A stretch of DNA of 64,000 bases, from NCBI GenBank assembly GCA_001051155.2, contig JYIP02000006.1, positions 3,038,001-3,102,000 on the forward strand, given 5' to 3'. The position numbers were made by a program, and so were the translations under genes. Under the pieces are notes generated by a model, which did not search any database, was not told the DNA's origin, and was given only the letters and a program-made list of their open reading frames with translations. This DNA is from Chrysoporthe austroafricana (lineage: Eukaryota; Ascomycota; Sordariomycetes; Diaporthales; Cryphonectriaceae). Positions 11,601-22,133 of the stretch are shown here, in pieces (position 1 is the stretch's first letter; every line of letters starts with the position of its first letter).

Positions 11601-12597
11601 GGATCTGTGATGAAGGCGCTTTCCTGACTCCCTCGCTCTCGGCCTGCTCTTCCTCCTCCTGGATATCTGACAGCCTGTCCCTCTCTGGCATTTTCCCCTT
11701 TCGTCCCTTGCGCATGCTTGCAGACTTGAGCGTTTTGCGCGGGCGCCCGGAAGCCGGAGACCGACCCGACTCATCAAATGCTACCACAGTGTACGGCTCC
11801 GAGTTCGCCTCGTTATCTCGCCGTCTCCTCTCTACGTCGTCGTATGCCTCCTTCCCCATAGTGATCATGAGGACAAAGGCCAGAGGGCCAATGTAGGTCG
11901 ATAGATAACCGATCCTCAGCGCGGGTATAGCTTGCGATAGTGCCACGAGGAGAAAGTACATGTTGAAGAAGAATGAGAATTCGTTGTACAGCGTTATGGG
12001 AAGAAATGTGATCGCGGTATATTTGGCATTCGAGACGAGGTTCGGTGGGAATCGAGTCGACTGGGCGGAACCGACGGCCACAAGCCTTGACGCGGAAGGG
12101 TCGTCCTCGTCCTTGTCCTGGTCCTCCTCCTGTTGTTCCCCGGCAGTGGAGGACATGAAGCTTGGTAGCCGCAGCCCACCGGAGCGGCTGGACATATTCT
12201 TGTGGCCGTTGGCACGCCGAGATTGCTCATCGTGTTCGCGCAGGAAGGGCGCGTCCTCGCCGGAGCTCTCCCGGCTCGAGTGGCCGTCCCGGTCGCCATC
12301 TGCTATCAGGGCCTCTGCATCATCAAAGCCGTCGTCCCTTCCTCCACCGAGCCCGCCATAGCCACTGTCCGACTTCCCCTTCCGCCGGAGACTACCCATG
12401 CGAAGGTTGCGCAGGGCTATCCTGGGCGCCCTCTGCTCGGCAGCTTCTCGTTCGTGTCCTAGGAGCCCGGGCTTCCTGCGAGGCGCATCTGCAGGGAGGG
12501 GGTCGAGCTCTTGGAGATCGATCTCGAGGTCGGAGTCGCTGTCGTCGGCTGGCGAATCTGGAGGTTCTGTTGGGTGGTATGGATTTGAAGGAGGCAT
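8605..12597 (-). CDS. NEO1: Neo1-type P4-ATPase (phospholipid flippase)
   Basis: Predicted complement join 8783-12597, 8605-8722 (1310 aa) with a 60-nt intron (GTAAGC...TAAAAG). Removing it restores the conserved tail WGFYWRVLAIG...PPSYRKV; without splicing the frame stops at once. The N-terminus (1-185) is acidic and disordered. Landmarks are the P4-type QLDGETDWK actuator loop (about 422), the Neo1-style PISLRVNLDLGK helix instead of the PISLYVS-like form of other P4-ATPases, the phosphorylation site DKTGTLTQNEMEMKK (about 639), MLTGDKVETA, and the hinge GDGGNDVSMIQAADVGVG. Neo1 is the P4-ATPase that works without a Cdc50 subunit, flipping PE/PS in Golgi and endosomal membranes. It is divergent from SEC16 across a 1.28-kb shared spacer and tail-to-tail with CYC2 (295 bases). 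Confidence 0.95.
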
Positions 12598-13876
12598 GCC
12601 GCAGGTGGGTCAGCTTGCCCCTCGAGAGGGTGTAGATGATGTGGTGGTGGGGGAGGGGACAGGCGAAGTTATCTGTTGACGTGTACGTGGACCGTCGAAT
12701 GCCTTGGGCGTTTAGCGTTCATGTGGATGTGCCCAGGCTGGAGCTAGACGCGATCATCCTCTCGAGCGCATGCACACACTTTCCAGGGATGGGTGATCAG
12801 ATGCAGGGCGATCCGGGGTGTCTCTGGGAGAGAGGGTCGGGCGTCTCCTGAGGTTCGCAGTGAGCTCGCGTCTGTATGTATGTATGTGTGTGTGTGTGGT
12901 CTTCCCGGACTTGATGCCAGGAGCAGGTCGCTGGGCGAGGAACACAGAGAGATGGTGAGGCTGCCAGCCGTGCCAGTGAAGGTATTGGAGTGACCTCGAG
13001 AAGTGGACAGCTCAACTGCACCGCAACGTTTTGATGAGACGGGGAATCTTTTGGAGAGAGCGGCGTCAGCGTGCTACGACGCCCATGCGGGCCTGGGGCC
13101 CAGCTGTGGCATGGCATGTGGCCGTGGCCGTGCCGTGGCCCACCCCCCAAAGATAACTCTAGCTTACAGGGCAGCACAGGGGTGTCAGCACAGCCCAGCC
13201 GCCCAGTACCCAGTACCCAGTAGAGCTCTCGCCCTCCACATCCTTGCCCTGGCTGGGACCCCAGCTGTTGGACCACCCGTGCGTGCCGTGCCAACCCAGC
13301 GCCAGTGGGAGCCGCTGCAGCTTGAGGCAGGCATTGACAGGTCCTGACGCTGCACTGCGCTTACACTGCACTGCACACTGCACTCCCCGTTGCACGCTAA
13401 ACCCGAAGTCTCCGTAGGCGGCGGTCGCAGGCGGGAGCGTGTTTGTTCCCGAAGACGAGGCCAGCTTTCCAGATCGCCTAAACCTGGGATGACATACAAC
13501 ATTCTTTTTTTCCCTCCGAGATCCAACCCAACGAGACGGCTTTGATTGTCACCCCAGCATCTGGATCGACTCTATAGACTTCCTGTTCACCTGGTCACGG
13601 ACTTGGGCACCCATTGCACACAAGATGAAGTACTGCTCTTAGGAAGAAGAATTGCATACTCGAAGCGTCTCTGGATTCCACTGTACAAGTCAGTATCACG
13701 ATCGCCAGCCAAGGGACCCGTCGTGGTGGTGATGGTGCCATCCCAGCTCCATTCCACCTCGGCCGAGCCGGAGAATGCTGACGGACTTGTCTCCCTACAG
13801 TATCTGCGATATCTTCTTCTTCGTCTAGCATTCGTCTTGCCTCGACCTCTACAATACATATCTTGTTTAATCCATC
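12598..13876. promoter_or_regulatory. Shared divergent promoter region of NEO1 and SEC16
   Basis: This 1.28-kb spacer lies between the two start codons. It holds a TATG/TG microsatellite at about 12873-12899 and CT-rich runs near 13500-13560 and 13800-13860 that are typical of fungal leaders. A CAGCGTG heptamer, matching the core of the yeast unfolded-protein response element, occurs at 13067-13073. A heptamer match is weak evidence. No coding exon is supported here. Confidence 0.5.
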
Positions 13877-16800
13877 ATGTCTTCAGATGCGCCGACAGCA
13901 TCGTGGCATCCTGCCATGAGGCCACATACAGATGCAGACATCGCAGTCGACCACGCAATCGATCACGAGACAAGAAAGGCTGTTGAATCACCCAGCCCAC
14001 TGCCGGAAGCTGCCGAGCCCCTACAGACCGAAGGCGCGACTCCTCTGAAACCGATCGATACCTCGGAGGCCCAGAGCTCTGGTGTCGATGAATGGTTCCC
14101 GGACTACGAGGCAGGAAGTCCATGGAAGCCAGAACAAGAGGGCAGCCAGCAGCCGCAGGAGGTGGGGGAAGAGGTCCAAGAAGTCGAAGCCGAACCTGCT
14201 GCTGAGCACGAAGTCGTCCAGGAGCCAGCGCAGGTGGCGCGACAGGAAGGAGAGGTCCCCACTGAAGCTTCCGGCGGAGCTCCGGTTGCCGGCGCGGCGC
14301 CAGCGTCAGGAGAACCTCAAGAACAGCTGCAAGAGTTTACCGCGGAGGAGGCGCAGGCTCCATCGGGACCCAAACATGTCAGCAGCGATTCTTTTGCGCG
14401 AACGGTGTCGCATCAACCCGAGATGGATGATGACGAGGACGCATGGAGCCCGCGTCCGACTGACCGAGACCCCTTCAAGTTCATGCCCCCCAATGATAGA
14501 ACCAACTCTTTCCCCGTGGTGCCACAGCTGGAACACAAAGAGCGCGGGCTTGTTGAGCCACTGCCGACAATTCAGGCCGAGGACATTGTGAACGAGATAG
14601 AGCATCAGTCCGAATCTCTTGACTTCGGGGACGGCTCAGCATCACAGGCGGACAACGCCTTCCAGCAGGACGACTTCTGGGGTGGTGGCGATGAGGAAGC
14701 TGAGTTTCCAGCGCAGGTTGGCGGTGACTTGCAGGATTCGGGAGAGGAGGCCTCAGACGCTAGATACGACGAGGGTGTGCCTCTTATCAACCATGGCCAA
14801 GCCGACGGCACGCAGGTGCAGGAAGATGACAAGGCCCGCGACCCATTTGCGGAGGATGGCGCCACAGAGGAGGGAGGGGACGACTTCTTTGCTCAGATCG
14901 GCGGGAGAGACGACAGCGCTGAACCACAAGACTTTATGCCCAGCGGACTTGAGCGCAAGTCAACGATGCAAGTCATAAACGGTCTACGGGCAAATAATAC
15001 GACTGGATCTGGAGGTGTGCTGGAGAGCCCGCTAGAGGAAGAAGAGGAGGATGAGCTACCTGGTGAAACCCCGGCCGTTGGGCAAGAGCCTCAGCTCCAA
15101 GCGGATGACACAGCCGCTGCGGCAACGACAGCGACTCAGGAAGACCAGGTGCCTCAAGGAGAGGATCTTGCTGCGAAATGGTCAGAAGCTTTCGCCGAGG
15201 ACGACGACGACGAGTTCCTCCTTGAGGATGAATCCGGCGCGGAGAACAAGGAGAGCCAAGGCTTCGATCCCTCTGCGTTCTTTGACGACGACGACGAAGG
15301 ATTTCTCGAGGATGTCGAAGAGCCGTCGCCACAGCCTGATCAAACGGCCACGAGCGTCAAGCAAAATCATCCCCCACAGCTCGCCGCGACCAGCAACAGA
15401 TATCTTCCATCAGGTGCGGCGCAGTCACCGGCGACTCAGCCATTCAATTCATATTTTCCAAGCGCAGCTTCCATTATACCGCCGGCCCAGACTCTGGCTT
15501 CGATTCCTCCGGTCGCGAGTAGTCCATATACTCCCCAGCCTCCCGCGCAACCCATGGCATCCCCGTACGGCGCACCCGCACCGAAGCCAGCAGCCAACAA
15601 GGCTCAGAGCTTTGCAGACAAATCCAAGGGTGGCTACTCTTCACCGTATGATTTGCCTATGGAGGTCGTCAAGCCGAAGAAGCGTGCTAGTTATCAGCAG
15701 CTTCCATGTGGGGGTACAGCTGCACCACCACCGTCTGCTCCCCCAAGAAGCGCGAGCGTCGGCATGCCTGGCCAAGTTCCTCCACCTCCACCGCCGGGTC
15801 CTCCGCAGGTGCAGCGCGCAGTGTCGAGTATGTCACCCCCAGCGTCAAACCACCCCGGCCAGTCTCCGTCAGTGCCAAAACCTCCTCAGCAGCTCCAATC
15901 CAAGGCTAGCTTCTTTGAAGAATTGCCATCGTCTAAAAAGACGCGACCTGCTTCACGGACAAGTAATTCGAGCCAGCCCTCGCCATCACAGGCCACATTC
16001 GGCGGGCCTCCTCAAGGTGTACAACCTCCTCCGACATCAATGCCTACACCGCCCCAAGACCCTACCATGACCGGTCCTTCCGTCACTTCAGACATTTCGA
16101 GGCTGGTACCGCCAGCACCGACGAATCCTTATGCGAATTTGCTTACTGCCTCAAGTTCAGCGCCATCTGTGCTACCGCCTCCCGCACAAAGATATTCACC
16201 GGCGTCTACACAAGGGATCAACCACAATGGTGCGGTACCCTCCCCCAGTCGATATTCCCCTGCACCCGCTGCGCAACGATCTGCAAGCTATGGCCCAAAT
16301 ATCGCGGCAACGCCACCCTCTGTTCTGCCTCATCTACCCCGAACGTCTAGTCCTTTAGCACATTTTGAGGCGAGACCAGCAGAGACACATGGTGCGCCGC
16401 CCCTCCAGCCAAATCGAAGCAGTTCCTCCCTATACGAGCCGAGGCTGAATAGGGTGCCATCCCTTCCACCAACGCGTGAAGTCGAGGAGGAAGACACGTC
16501 GACTCAAACACCCAGTGGAGTTCCTCCGCCTCCTGCCTCGCAGCTTCCGCCCAGAGCACGGCAGAGTGTTCCATTTTCGTCGGATTCTTTCAACGGTAAC
16601 GCGATGTCACCTCCCAAGAGGAAGATATCATATGGTCCAGCTCCCATGACAAATGATATTGTTCCTCCTCCTAGGTCTCAGACCGGATCACCGGGCGCCA
16701 TGTATGGGCTAAGATCTCCCATTAGGGCTTCAGAAATTAGTCCGCGTCCTTCATCCGCTCAGGGTCCTGCTCCACCCTCCATTGCAAGCGCCATGTCATC

Positions 16801-19800
16801 TATGCCCCCTACGCGGCCAAGAGGCATGTCGCAAAAGTTAAACCTCATTCCGCCCACCGATGGGCGTGAACATGACCCACTGCAAAGGTGGAAAGGCGTT
16901 CCCTTGATAAGTTGGGGGGTTGGTGGGACACTTGTGACGTCGTTCCCGGTTGATGTTCCGAAATATGGTATGAACCAACCTGGACCGATGATCGTTCGGA
17001 GTCCTGGCGGGATACGAGTGAAGACTATCAAGGAGGTTCAACCACTAGAGGACCGCCTTGCCAAGTTCCCTGGTCCGCTAAGGGGCAAGTCCAAAAAGAA
17101 AGAAACTGTCAGCTGGCTCACTGCGGGTATCGAGGAGCTCGAGAGGAGTCTTCCGAATCTTGCGTTCCAGACTCAATTATCGCACGAGGACAAGCGAGCA
17201 GTCGAACGTGTACTTCTTTGGAAGATTCTTAGAGTCATGATCGAGCATGATGGCTTTCTCGAAGGTAACGCGAATGTGGACAGGGCTGTTCGCGATGTCC
17301 TTTCTCTTGCACTGACAGACCAAGACGAAATTGCGTCTCCAGTCAACACGAATGGCAACGCCTTCGGTTTTACGGGCGAATCGTCCTCCACACAGATGCA
17401 ATCAGACGCTGTGGACTCGGGCACCATCCAACAGCTAAAGAAGTCTCTCCTTTCTGGAGACCGGGAAAAGGCAGTATGGGATGCTGCTGACAAACGCCTC
17501 TGGGGACACGCCCTATTGATCGCCAATACCGTATCGCCCGATCTCTACCACAAGGTCTCCCAGGAGTTCATTAGAAAAGAGGTCAACTTTCCGGGACATA
17601 ATAACGAGTCGCTCGCAGCGCTATATTCTGTTCTGTCTGGTAACCACCAGGAGAGTGTTGACGAGCTCGTTCCCGTACATGCCCGCGCGGGAGTGCAGCT
17701 GGTTGCGTCCTCCGCAGGACCGGCCAGTGCCAGCGGGTTAGATGGCCTTGAGAAGTGGCGCGAGACCGTGACTCTCATTCTCAGCAACAGGAGCACGGGT
17801 GATGAACAAGCCTTGAACTCTCTGGGCAATCTGCTCTCGGGGTATGGAAGAGCAGAGGCCGCGCATATCTGCTTCATCTTTGCCCGGTCTGCCACCGTGT
17901 TTGGTGGACTCGACGATCCAAGAGCCCAATTCGTTCTGGTTGGCGCTGATCACAAAACACAGTCACAACAGTTTTCCAAGGAGACAGAGGCTCTGCTACT
18001 CAGCGAAGTCTACGAGTATGGGCTCAGTCTGACTGGGATACCGTCAGTCGCATATGGTGTCCCCCATCTTTCGGTGTACAAGCTCCAGCACGCCATCACA
18101 CTGGCCGAGCACGGTTTCAGAGACAAGGCATTGCAGTACTGTGACATGATCTTGAAAGACATGACCGCGCAGACGAAGCGGTCTCCCTATCACCACTTGC
18201 TTCTGGAATCGACAGTCGAGGACTTGCGCCAGAGAATGCTGCAAGCCCCTAATAAGGAGGCGTCCGGCTCATGGATTTCCAAGCCCAGCATGGGCAAAGT
18301 TTCGGACTCTATGTGGAGCCGGTTTAATAAATTCGTGGCTGGCGACGACGCAGATGCAAGTGGGCAAGGTTCTCCGAAGTTTGGCGAGGAGTCGGGACCT
18401 TTCGCACAGATCCAGGGTGGCACTCCAACTGTCAGTCGGCCGCCGTCTGTATCCAATGCTACTGGCATGGAAATGTTCAGCTCCCCCCCGAATGGGTATG
18501 GGTCCTCCCTCGCGCCAACCATGTCCCCCGTTGTAACGAGGACATCATCACGATATGCACCTGCCGCAAACTCTACCAGCGGTACTCCATACGAACCGCA
18601 CACATCTTACACTCCATCCGGACGCTCATCTATGGAGCGCACATCTGGAGAATACAATCGAAGCCCTTACGAGCCTCGACGCGCCTCTTCCGACATACAC
18701 GCTGGCCCGGCGAGCAACTACATGCCGAACAGTATGGCTCCTCCCGCTCATGGCTATTCTGACCCCGCCATGGGTCTGGCCATCCAGTCTCCCGACAAGC
18801 ATGCTGCTCCTCCGACCGTAAGCTCACCAGCTTCAGCTCCCACTCCCGCCGAGACCTCTGGCCCAAGGACTCCAGGCTACTCACCCTACACTCCTTTCTC
18901 GCAACAATCATCGTCGTACGCTCCTGCGGCAAGCAGCGACTCACCTTACGCGCCAATCGCTCCGGAGTCTACCGCTGGTGATGGACATGGTTACGACTAC
19001 GAGCCACCTGTGCTGAACGCTGTGCAAGATCAGCCGGCTCTATCGACTGAGGAGCCCAAGTCTTCAGGTGGATTTGAGCCACCTTCCTTCCAGCCGTACG
19101 GCTATGAGCCACCTTCTTACGAACCTGACCCTGAGACGAATGTTGACCACACCGAAAGCGTTGATGGTCCCAAGCCCAAGAAGAAGAGCTTCATGGACGA
19201 TGATGACGATGATTACCCGCCAATGGCTGCGAAGCCGGCTGAGAAGTCCAAGTCGGAGAAAGACCGGGAAAACGAGGAGCTGTTCCGCAAGGCCGCGGAA
19301 GAGGATGGTAAGTCAGGTGTCAACTCGTGCCCTAACAATCGTATGGTTCATACTGACAGGTACAAAGCGAAACGGGCAGAGGAGGAGAAGGCGGCCAAAG
19401 CCAAGAAGGGCTGGGGTTTCGGTGGCTGGTTTGGCGGCGGTGGTGCCAAGAAGGACTCGCTTGAAAGTTCGCCCAATAAGCCGGTCCGTGCCAAGCTGGG
19501 CGAGAAATCCAGCTTTGTGTACGACCCGGAACAGAAGCGGTGGGTGAACAAGGCCGCTGGCGCAGACGACAACGCGACGAGGACTGCGACGCCTCCACCT
19601 CCCCGCGCGACGCCAAAGACCGGGCCGGCGGCGTCAGCCCTGCCACCACGTCCTGGATCAACGCCTATACCATCAGAGCGTGCTGCCACACCACCTCTCC
19701 CTGGCCCAGCTGGTTCTGCGACGCCGCCTATGGTACGTTCTGTTTCCACCGCCAGCAACGGTGGTCCGCCGTCGGCACCGCCTAGCCGCCCTGCCACAAG

Positions 19801-19912
19801 CATGAGCAATGCCAGCAGCATCGACGACCTGATCGGGGCGGCGGCGCCGCGCAAGGGTGCTAGGGGCAAGAAGAAGGGCGGTGGCAGGTATGTCGACGTC
19901 ATGGCCAAGTAG
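13877..19912 (+). CDS. SEC16: COPII coat assembly protein Sec16
   Basis: Predicted join 13877-19307, 19368-19912 (1991 aa). The N-terminal half is acidic, then Pro/Ser-rich and disordered. The central conserved domain starts near residue 980 (DPLQRWKGVPLISWGVGG, then FPVDVPKYGMN and IKTIKEVQ-type sequence), followed by the ACE1-like alpha-solenoid (about 1075-1455) that binds Sec13 and scaffolds ER exit sites. The C-terminus has KKSFMDDDDDDYPPM, a charged helix and the GWGFGGWFGG block that Sec16 uses to contact Sec23. A 60-nt stopless intron (GTAAGT...TACAAAG) interrupts the charged helix; splicing gives EEDAKRAEEEKAAK, the family form, whereas retention inserts 20 odd residues. A closer CAG acceptor eight bases upstream would shift the frame. 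Confidence 0.95.
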   Translation: MSSDAPTASWHPAMRPHTDADIAVDHAIDHETRKAVESPSPLPEAAEPLQTEGATPLKPIDTSEAQSSGVDEWFPDYEAGSPWKPEQEGSQQPQEVGEEVQEVEAEPAAEHEVVQEPAQVARQEGEVPTEASGGAPVAGAAPASGEPQEQLQEFTAEEAQAPSGPKHVSSDSFARTVSHQPEMDDDEDAWSPRPTDRDPFKFMPPNDRTNSFPVVPQLEHKERGLVEPLPTIQAEDIVNEIEHQSESLDFGDGSASQADNAFQQDDFWGGGDEEAEFPAQVGGDLQDSGEEASDARYDEGVPLINHGQADGTQVQEDDKARDPFAEDGATEEGGDDFFAQIGGRDDSAEPQDFMPSGLERKSTMQVINGLRANNTTGSGGVLESPLEEEEEDELPGETPAVGQEPQLQADDTAAAATTATQEDQVPQGEDLAAKWSEAFAEDDDDEFLLEDESGAENKESQGFDPSAFFDDDDEGFLEDVEEPSPQPDQTATSVKQNHPPQLAATSNRYLPSGAAQSPATQPFNSYFPSAASIIPPAQTLASIPPVASSPYTPQPPAQPMASPYGAPAPKPAANKAQSFADKSKGGYSSPYDLPMEVVKPKKRASYQQLPCGGTAAPPPSAPPRSASVGMPGQVPPPPPPGPPQVQRAVSSMSPPASNHPGQSPSVPKPPQQLQSKASFFEELPSSKKTRPASRTSNSSQPSPSQATFGGPPQGVQPPPTSMPTPPQDPTMTGPSVTSDISRLVPPAPTNPYANLLTASSSAPSVLPPPAQRYSPASTQGINHNGAVPSPSRYSPAPAAQRSASYGPNIAATPPSVLPHLPRTSSPLAHFEARPAETHGAPPLQPNRSSSSLYEPRLNRVPSLPPTREVEEEDTSTQTPSGVPPPPASQLPPRARQSVPFSSDSFNGNAMSPPKRKISYGPAPMTNDIVPPPRSQTGSPGAMYGLRSPIRASEISPRPSSAQGPAPPSIASAMSSMPPTRPRGMSQKLNLIPPTDGREHDPLQRWKGVPLISWGVGGTLVTSFPVDVPKYGMNQPGPMIVRSPGGIRVKTIKEVQPLEDRLAKFPGPLRGKSKKKETVSWLTAGIEELERSLPNLAFQTQLSHEDKRAVERVLLWKILRVMIEHDGFLEGNANVDRAVRDVLSLALTDQDEIASPVNTNGNAFGFTGESSSTQMQSDAVDSGTIQQLKKSLLSGDREKAVWDAADKRLWGHALLIANTVSPDLYHKVSQEFIRKEVNFPGHNNESLAALYSVLSGNHQESVDELVPVHARAGVQLVASSAGPASASGLDGLEKWRETVTLILSNRSTGDEQALNSLGNLLSGYGRAEAAHICFIFARSATVFGGLDDPRAQFVLVGADHKTQSQQFSKETEALLLSEVYEYGLSLTGIPSVAYGVPHLSVYKLQHAITLAEHGFRDKALQYCDMILKDMTAQTKRSPYHHLLLESTVEDLRQRMLQAPNKEASGSWISKPSMGKVSDSMWSRFNKFVAGDDADASGQGSPKFGEESGPFAQIQGGTPTVSRPPSVSNATGMEMFSSPPNGYGSSLAPTMSPVVTRTSSRYAPAANSTSGTPYEPHTSYTPSGRSSMERTSGEYNRSPYEPRRASSDIHAGPASNYMPNSMAPPAHGYSDPAMGLAIQSPDKHAAPPTVSSPASAPTPAETSGPRTPGYSPYTPFSQQSSSYAPAASSDSPYAPIAPESTAGDGHGYDYEPPVLNAVQDQPALSTEEPKSSGGFEPPSFQPYGYEPPSYEPDPETNVDHTESVDGPKPKKKSFMDDDDDDYPPMAAKPAEKSKSEKDRENEELFRKAAEEDGKSGVNSCPNNRMVHTDRYKAKRAEEEKAAKAKKGWGFGGWFGGGGAKKDSLESSPNKPVRAKLGEKSSFVYDPEQKRWVNKAAGADDNATRTATPPPPRATPKTGPAASALPPRPGSTPIPSERAATPPLPGPAGSATPPMVRSVSTASNGGPPSAPPSRPATSMSNASSIDDLIGAAAPRKGARGKKKGGGRYVDVMAK

Positions 19913-20801
19913 GGGAGTGCGCTACGTCGGCATGGAATGAAGTCGTCAGGGAGTGAGCTGGGAGGGATTCGTGAGGAATGAAACGGCGGCGGCATGCAAG
20001 CTCGCTCGGAGTTCCGGCGCTGGATGGTGCCTGTTTGAAGGGTACATGTCGCGGCTGGAAGGGAGTTTCCATGCATAAGGCATCAAGGCACACACACATA
20101 TACGTGGCACTAGGCGGGTCAGGCCAAAAGCATACCTTTCTGGGGCCTGTTTTACCAACGACTTCACGGATTGATCGACTGATTGAACGGTGCTAAAGAC
20201 GGAACGATGGGAGCCGATCGCAAGCGGTCGGTCATGTAATAGAATTGTATCGAATGTGGTTAATGAGAAGACGGACGGACGGACGGGCTTTTGGACTTAC
20301 GCATCTCACACGCCTTCTTCCTGCTCGTGAACTCTCCACTCCTGTTGACCTGCGCTGGAATGCCTAACGATGCTTTTGCGGAACCACTGCGTATTCACCA
20401 GCAGAAATCGGGCCACCGCAGCCGTCTCCGCAAGCATTGGATCGAGACTAGCTACGCATCAGGATCCTATACCGCAACGGTGCCTATATGAGCCTCGTTA
20501 CTGGCTCCCGGGGGGGGGTCCACGGGTGGGCGAAATAGTATCATCTTTGGGAACGGGAATCCCGTTCTTCCTATGTTCTTTTCCTCTTTTGAGTAGTGAC
20601 CTGCATTACATCTCGCCGAGCTATGCTAATGATGACGCCTGTTTTGATCGCGTCTCTGCAGCCAAAACGCCTGGTATCATTCCATCCCCCCAAATCGTGA
20701 GATACAAATAGCAGCAATGCCGACCCTCTACCACGCATGTTATCATCCCAACGCCGAACCAAGACACATTCGTTCCAAGAACCACATGATGAGAATCTCG
20801 C
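19913..20801. other. Convergent 3' intergenic region (SEC16 / HUS1)
   Basis: No exon is supported. It contains a GGAC repeat near 20270-20286 and a run of G at about 20509-20518. It presumably holds the 3' UTRs and terminators of the two flanking genes. Confidence 0.5.
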
Positions 20802-22041
20802 TCAAGCACTGTAAGACGAAACATAGTACTGTCGAGGAACGTCAGCGAAGCCCAGACGGCACCGTGTATGCAGGAGGGCCTACCGTGATCACCGCGTCGT
20901 CCGCGGTGGCATCATCGAACTGCGGGATGTACGCATACAGGATCAGCGCGTGGTCGTCCGAAAAGCACGCAATGACCCTCCCCTCCAGGCGGCCCACGCT
21001 CAGCACCCTGCTCCAGTCCTTGCCGTCGACCCGGACCGTCGCCCACCTGTCGGGACCGGACTCCCTGAAGACCGTCGACGGATGCTGCTCGATCGGCACC
21101 GTCAGCTGCGCGGGGTCCAGCTCGGGGTTGTCCAGCCCCCGCCAGACGCTCTCGATGTTCAGCGCCTCCGTCGCGATGCGCAGGCGCAGGCTGCCGTGCA
21201 TGTTCGCGCTCAGCTCCAGCTTCGGGCTGCCGCTGCCCCCGCCCCCGCCGCGGTCCCGGTTGCTGCTGCTACTGCCGGCGGGCGTGGTCGTCGCCAGCTT
21301 CGTGAACCGGTCGGAGATGGCCTTGAGCTGCAGCAGCGGCGGCAGCTGGATGTGCACCTCGGGCTCGCGCACCTTGGGCTGCATGATGGTCTCGACGGTG
21401 TCCGGGTGCAGCACGCGCACGGGGATGTCCTGGGTGATGACCTTCTCTCGCTCGCGCCGCATGGTCAGCTCCAGGGCCTCCATGTCCACGTCGCCGAAGG
21501 GGTCTTCGTCGTCGTCGTCATCGCCGCCTCCGCCACCGCCACCGCCGGCCGTGCGGGGCGCGGTCGTGCGGTGATTGTGGAAGGGGATGCCGGACCGGGG
21601 CTCGTTGGGGCGCTGCTCGGGGGTGGTGTGGATGGTCATGGAGAGCACAGGGATGCCGTCCTTCTTGGTCAGGCGCAGCGTGGCGTGGTCGCTGTTGATG
21701 GCGGACTTGAGGGCGCGCTGGAGCGGATTGAGGGGCAGCTCGAGGTTGATGGTGTTGGAGGGCTCGGCGGACTGGATGAGGTAGTCTGTGAAAATGAAGT
21801 CCATGGAGAGAGAGCTGCTCGCGGCGTGGATCAGCGGCTGTCCCTCGCCCCGTAAGAGAGAAGGGGGGAGGAAGGGGGGAGGAAGCACTCACGCCCAGAC
21901 TTGTGACCCCGTCTCCGGGATCACCGTGAAGCGGGCGGTGTCATCGTCGAGACGGACCCAGGCGATCTTCTCGAGGGAGTTGAGGGCCGCTATCAGCTTG
22001 TTGAAGGTGCGGATGTTCTTCAGCTCCGTCTTGAACCTCAT
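20802..22041 (-). CDS. HUS1: Hus1 checkpoint clamp subunit (9-1-1 complex)
   Basis: Predicted complement join 21893-22041, 20884-21814, 20802-20828 (368 aa). Exon 1 encodes the hallmark start [20 protein letters not shown] and a [17 protein letters not shown] segment. Intron 1 is 78 nt; its acceptor AG at 21815-21816 is the one that keeps frame into [20 protein letters not shown]. Intron 2 is 55 nt. The last exon has only 27 nt and supplies the family tail YYVSSYSA. The middle carries a poly-Gly/Asp insert (about residues 130-150) and a second Gly/Ser-rich insert, both likely loops between PCNA-like strands. Hus1 joins Rad9 and Rad1 in a ring clamp loaded at DNA damage to activate the ATR-type checkpoint. 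Two MCB boxes lie 76-92 bases upstream. Confidence 0.9.
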
Positions 22042-22116
22042 GCTGGGCAGGAGGAGGAGGGGGGGCAGCAGGCTGCACGTCTCGCGGGGAGAATGATTGC
22101 CGTCAGATCCCGCCCG

Positions 22117-22133
22117 ACGCGTGGATAACGCGT
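22117..22133 (-). promoter_or_regulatory. Pair of MCB (ACGCGT) boxes upstream of HUS1
   Basis: Palindromic ACGCGT occurs at 22117-22122 and 22128-22133, five bases apart, 76-92 bases upstream of the HUS1 ATG. ACGCGT is the Mlu cell-cycle box bound by MBF (Mbp1/Swi6-type factors) in yeasts, which controls G1/S and DNA replication or repair genes. The site identity is seen directly; its use here is inference. Confidence 0.55.

Noticed and set aside
13067..13073. UPRE-like CAGCGTG between NEO1 and SEC16
   Set aside because: A single heptamer is expected by chance every few kilobases over both strands, and it is about 800 bases from the SEC16 start; not raised as a finding.
15051..16070. Plus-strand 339-codon ORF rich in Arg/Ser/His
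   Set aside because: A shifted-frame shadow of the Pro/Ser-rich part of SEC16.
20950..21855. Plus-strand 301-codon ORF
   Set aside because: It lies antisense to HUS1 exon 2, which has clear family motifs; the openness follows from GC-rich codon bias.
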